DNA of 64,000 nt from Actinopolyspora mzabensis (GTDB lineage Bacteria > Actinomycetota > Actinomycetes > Mycobacteriales > Pseudonocardiaceae): NCBI RefSeq assembly GCF_900101095.1, contig NZ_FNFM01000001.1, positions 496,001-560,000 on the forward strand. The letters run 5' to 3'. The translations under genes were made by a program, and so were the position numbers. The notes below the pieces were generated by a model, which saw only the letters and a list, made by a program, of their open reading frames with translations, was not told where the DNA came from and ran no database searches. Of the stretch, positions 62,794-64,000 are shown piece after piece (the stretch's first letter is position 1; each line of letters begins with the position of its first letter).

Positions 62794-64000
62794 TCAGTGG
62801 GACTGCCGCGCCACCGTCGGGCCGCTGGAGCCGACCAGGAAGTCGAGATCACAGCCTTGGTCGGCCTGCAGGACGTGCTCGGTGTAGAGCTTCACCCAGC
62901 CGCGCTCCTCCTGCCGCGGGGTGGGGTGCCGCTCGGAACGCCGACGGGCGATTTCCTCGTCGGGCACGTCGAGGTGCAGCCGCCGGGAGGCCACGTCGAG
63001 TTCGATCCGGTCACCGCTCCGCACCAGCGCGAGCGGTCCGCCCACGGCGGACTCGGGGCAGACGTGCAGTATCACGGTTCCGTAGGCGGTTCCGCTCATG
63101 CGTGCGTCGGAGATGCGCACCATGTCGTCCACGCCCCGCTCGGCGAGTTTGCGGGGAATGGTGAGGTTGCCGACCTCGGGCATTCCGGGGTAGCCGCGTG
63201 GTCCGGAGTTCCGCAGCACGAGCACCGTGTCCGCGTCCACGTCCAGCTCCGGGTCGTCGACGGCGGCGTCGTACTCCTCGATGCTGTCGAACACCAGCGC
63301 CCTGCCCCGGTGGTTCGCCAGCTCGGGGGAGACCGCGGACTGCTTGACGACCGCCCCGTTCGGGGCGAGGTTGCCGTGCAGCACCGCGGTCCCCGCGCCG
63401 AGGCCGAGCGGCTCCGCACGCGGGTGGATGACTTCGGTGCCGGGCACCCGCTCCCCGCCGGACGCAGCCTCGACGAGCCCACGCCCGGTGACCGTGATCG
63501 CCCGTTCATCCAGCAGATCGGTCAGCTCGGCCAGGACGGCGGGCAGCCCACCCGCGTAGTAGAAGTCCTCCATCAGGTACTCGCCCGAGGGCTGCAGGTT
63601 CGCCAACCACGGCACGTCGCGACTGATCGCGTCCAGGTCGTCCAGCGTCAGCGGGAGTCCCACCCTGCCCGCGATGGCCAGCAGGTGGACCACGGCGTTG
63701 GTGGAGCCGCCCAGCGCCGCGTTGGCGACCACCGCGTTGCGCATCGCGGGTTCGGTCACGACTCTGCTGAGCCGCAGGTCCTCACCGACCATCTCGACGA
63801 TCCGCTGTCCGGCGCGTTGCGCGGTGGCGTAGCGGCGGGAGTCCACGGCCGGTATCGCGGCGGAACCGGGGAGCGAGAGGCCCATCGCCTCGGTCAGGCA
63901 GGCCATGGTGGATGCGGTGCCCATCGTCATGCAGTGCCCGTTGCTCCGGGACATGCCCGACTCGGCGGCCAGGTACTCCTGTTGGCTCATCCTGCCCGCG
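62794..64000 (-). CDS. IlvD/Edd family dehydratase, partial (5' end beyond window)
   Basis: About 402 residues are present; the gene continues past 64000. It matches the dihydroxy-acid dehydratase/6-phosphogluconate dehydratase family: SNGHCMTMGTASTMACLTEA carries a cysteine of the Fe-S site, followed by ALGGSTNAVVHLLAIAGR and the C-terminal RISDARMSGTAYGTVILHV. The C-terminus (QADQGCDLDFLVGS) and the GntP permease downstream favour a sugar-acid dehydratase, such as one for gluconate, arabonate or xylonate, over the biosynthetic IlvD. That assignment is inference; the N-terminus is not visible. Confidence 0.88.
   Translation of the reverse strand, partial: AGRMSQQEYLAAESGMSRSNGHCMTMGTASTMACLTEAMGLSLPGSAAIPAVDSRRYATAQRAGQRIVEMVGEDLRLSRVVTEPAMRNAVVANAALGGSTNAVVHLLAIAGRVGLPLTLDDLDAISRDVPWLANLQPSGEYLMEDFYYAGGLPAVLAELTDLLDERAITVTGRGLVEAASGGERVPGTEVIHPRAEPLGLGAGTAVLHGNLAPNGAVVKQSAVSPELANHRGRALVFDSIEEYDAAVDDPELDVDADTVLVLRNSGPRGYPGMPEVGNLTIPRKLAERGVDDMVRISDARMSGTAYGTVILHVCPESAVGGPLALVRSGDRIELDVASRRLHLDVPDEEIARRRSERHPTPRQEERGWVKLYTEHVLQADQGCDLDFLVGSSGPTVARQSH

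Overview
The window is GC-rich DNA from a filamentous-type actinobacterium, most likely Pseudonocardiales or a relative such as Actinopolyspora. Evidence: dense GTG/ATG starts with actinobacterial spacing, a WhiB7 regulator, UvrD2 with a Cys4 region plus HRDC, PPA1309, UPF0182 and DUF397 families, and a tmRNA tag ending in FALAA. The genus is inference; I could not run a search.

Layout. 1-5.3 kb: an overlapping M16 peptidase pair, NudC and UvrD2. 5.5-6.5 kb: whiB7 with a complete attenuation leader (WhiB7-type promoter, 59-codon leader ORF, intrinsic terminator) and a small basic protein after it. 6.8-17.2 kb: housekeeping genes (methyltransferase, ABC1 kinase, DUF5679, YgjP-like peptidase, DUF2342 metalloprotease, YlbL-like PDZ/Lon protease, PPA1309, UPF0182). 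17.3-18.3 kb: two near-identical initiator tRNAs and a small zinc-ribbon protein. 18.7-24.5 kb: padR, prfB, ftsE, ftsX, smpB, an amidohydrolase and ssrA, the conserved translation-rescue and division cluster. 24.7-35.4 kb: cation efflux, NhaA, acyltransferase, flavin monooxygenase, a decayed DUF5753 regulator beside an intact DUF397 gene, GNAT, MFS, DUF6158, tRNA-Ala and gdhA.

36-41.6 kb: secreted proteins (GH62 and GH43 hemicellulases, LVIVD-repeat protein, DUF305 protein), then a second tRNA-Ala and a TolB-like protein. 43.5-59.2 kb: a polymorphic toxin island. A 3589-residue secreted RHS protein carries DNRLRE, three LamG-like modules, YD repeats, an RHS core, a HINT self-cleaving domain and an HNH-like nuclease tip. 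Downstream are two further HINT-toxin cassettes without obvious start signals (one with a HINT His-to-Pro change, one cut off beside a decayed IS5-type transposase), plus immunity genes, including a duplicated immunity gene that still carries the last codons of the first toxin. This looks like a store of exchangeable toxin tips built on HINT-coding DNA repeats. 59.4-64 kb: GH16 glucanase, DUF4291, a GntP permease and an IlvD/Edd dehydratase running off the end.

A separate layer is a dispersed 18-bp hairpin (CGATTTCTCGCGAAATCG and variants), present five times and only between genes.
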